Source of the DNA: Gammaproteobacteria bacterium
GTDB taxonomy: Bacteria; Pseudomonadota; Gammaproteobacteria; Pseudomonadales; Litorivicinaceae
Reading direction: 5' to 3'
NCBI GenBank assembly: GCA_002705325.1
Contig: PAFS01000014.1
Span: forward strand, 10,727-17,274
Length of the DNA: 6,548 nucleotides
Each line of letters begins with the position of its first letter. Position 1 is the first letter of the stretch. The notes under the pieces were generated by a model. It ran no database searches and had not been told where the DNA came from. It saw only the letters and a list, made by a program, of their open reading frames with translations. Of this stretch, positions 5,574 through 6,548 are shown piece after piece. The translations under genes and the position numbers were made by a program.

Positions 5574-6548
5574 ATGATATCAAGGACTAAGTACGGCGTG
5601 GCGGTTCTACCCCTGTGCCTGAGTGTGATTTCGGGTGCCGCCCTCGGGCAAAGCGTCTTGGAAGAGGTTGTGGTGGTCGCACAAAAACGGGAGCAAAATC
5701 TACAGGACGTCCCGATAGCAATCACTGCGTTCACTGGCGAACAGTTAAACGCACTGGGGATAAGGGAAAGTGTCGACATTGCAATGTTCACACCGGGGGT
5801 ACACGTAGGCGGCAGTCAAGCAGGGCAGATGTCGACGTTCACAATCAGAGGTGTTACTCAAAACGACTTCAACGATATCGTTGAGACTCCAAACGCGGTT
5901 TATTTAGACGATGGATACCTTGCTATTGCGGCTTCTCAAACCTTCGCTCAATTTGACCTAGATCGAGTTGAGATCCTTAAGGGACCTCAGGGCACTCTGT
6001 TCGGCCGAAATGCGACGGGTGGTTTAGTGCACTTTATCTCCAATGCGCCCTCGTTTGATGGAGTTGAGGGTTACGTTGATTTTGAAGTCGGGGAATTTGA
6101 CTCGGACGCCAACTCAACCCGAACAGTATTCCAAGCTGCCGTTGGCGGTCCGCTATCCGAGACAGTTGCTGCGAGAGCAGCGATTAGGGTGAGTCAACAT
6201 GACGGGTATCTAAAAAATCTTTATACCTCCTCAAGTCAACTTCCATTCTTAGGCGATCCAGGGCCTGACGCAGGGGCAGACCTAGGAGACGAGGACACTA
6301 TTACAGGTCGCGTGAGATTTGCTTTTGAGCCATCTGACACACTCCGGATGGACCTTAGTTTCAACTACGCTGACCAAGAAATGGCGACGGGTCCTTATCA
6401 AAGCGCCTCGACGATAGCTGTTGCACAAGAAGTTAACGGGTCTTACGAATTAGTCAATGTGCTGAATACACCTTCGAACGAGACCCGCTTGTCCATGGTG
6501 GTCGACGCAAATGGCAATGATACTGGTATGGATGCGGGGGCTGATATT
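5574..6548 (+). CDS. TonB-dependent outer-membrane receptor, N-terminal part (right end beyond window)
   Basis: 325 residues are visible; full receptors of this class have roughly 700-850. A signal peptide spans 1-25: basic start (R4, K6), hydrophobic core 9-20, and probable cleavage after A-L-G, leaving Q26 first. The TonB-box region follows (VLEEVVVVAQKR, 28-39). The plug domain starts with DVPIAITAF (45-53) and includes TPGV (73-76), FTIRGV (89-94), VYLDDGY (109-115), and DRVEILKGPQGTLFGRNATGG (from 130) with LVHFIS (151-156). Beta-barrel strands begin at about 165. The protein takes up a scarce or large substrate across the outer membrane using the TonB-ExbBD proton-motive-force system. 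The GGLVHFIS ending replaces the commoner GAINxI(T/S) and marks a subfamily often found beside catabolic genes rather than siderophore genes (my recollection, not checked). Together with the neighbouring ligase and aldolase this suggests uptake of an organic carbon source. The ligand is unknown. Confidence 0.95.
   Translation, partial: MISRTKYGVAVLPLCLSVISGAALGQSVLEEVVVVAQKREQNLQDVPIAITAFTGEQLNALGIRESVDIAMFTPGVHVGGSQAGQMSTFTIRGVTQNDFNDIVETPNAVYLDDGYLAIAASQTFAQFDLDRVEILKGPQGTLFGRNATGGLVHFISNAPSFDGVEGYVDFEVGEFDSDANSTRTVFQAAVGGPLSETVAARAAIRVSQHDGYLKNLYTSSSQLPFLGDPGPDAGADLGDEDTITGRVRFAFEPSDTLRMDLSFNYADQEMATGPYQSASTIAVAQEVNGSYELVNVLNTPSNETRLSMVVDANGNDTGMDAGADI

Noticed and set aside
5615..5884. 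89-codon plus-strand frame near the receptor start
   Set aside because: It lies inside the receptor signal peptide and plug coding sequence in another frame; the Arg/Cys-rich product is a typical shadow.
1..6548. Mobile element, CRISPR array, tRNA or integration site
   Set aside because: No transposase or integrase motif, no regularly spaced repeats, no tRNA-like cloverleaf and no terminal inverted repeats were seen on either strand.

Overview
The window looks like part of a catabolic and uptake locus from a Gram-negative bacterium. The best evidence for a Gram-negative host is a TonB-dependent outer-membrane receptor at the right edge, with a signal peptide and a plug domain. Base composition is roughly balanced. 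The gene mix (hydantoinase A, HpcH/HpaI aldolase, AMP-dependent acyl-CoA ligase, VOC protein, TonB receptor) resembles that of marine or environmental Proteobacteria, perhaps Gammaproteobacteria. That placement is inference, since there is no rRNA or other phylogenetic marker here.

Left half (1-2854), all on the minus strand and read right to left: a small cupin, an HpcH/HpaI-type aldolase, an IclR-family regulator, and the N-terminal 306 residues of a hydantoinase/oxoprolinase subunit A that runs off the left edge. The gaps are 25 nt, 2 nt and a 4-nt GTGA overlap, so this is almost certainly one operon. The regulator sits inside the operon, between two enzyme genes.

Centre (2855-2989): a divergent control region of about 135 bp. 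It holds weak, back-to-back sigma70-like promoters and a perfect 10-bp palindrome that could be an operator.

Right half (2990-6548), plus strand: an AMP-dependent acyl-CoA ligase, a 121-nt gap with a strong hairpin that lacks a T-tract, a VOC-superfamily protein, a 369-nt non-coding stretch with a palindrome over a possible -10 box, and the first 325 residues of a TonB-dependent receptor.

Working model (inference): the receptor imports an organic compound across the outer membrane and the ligase activates an acid as its CoA ester. The aldolase cleaves a hydroxy-acid intermediate. HyuA, with a partner B subunit expected beyond the left edge, performs an ATP-dependent ring-opening or carboxylation. 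The cupin and VOC proteins act as small metalloenzymes or isomerases, and the IclR protein senses a pathway metabolite. The substrate cannot be read from the sequence. There is no sign of an insertion sequence, CRISPR array, tRNA or rRNA.
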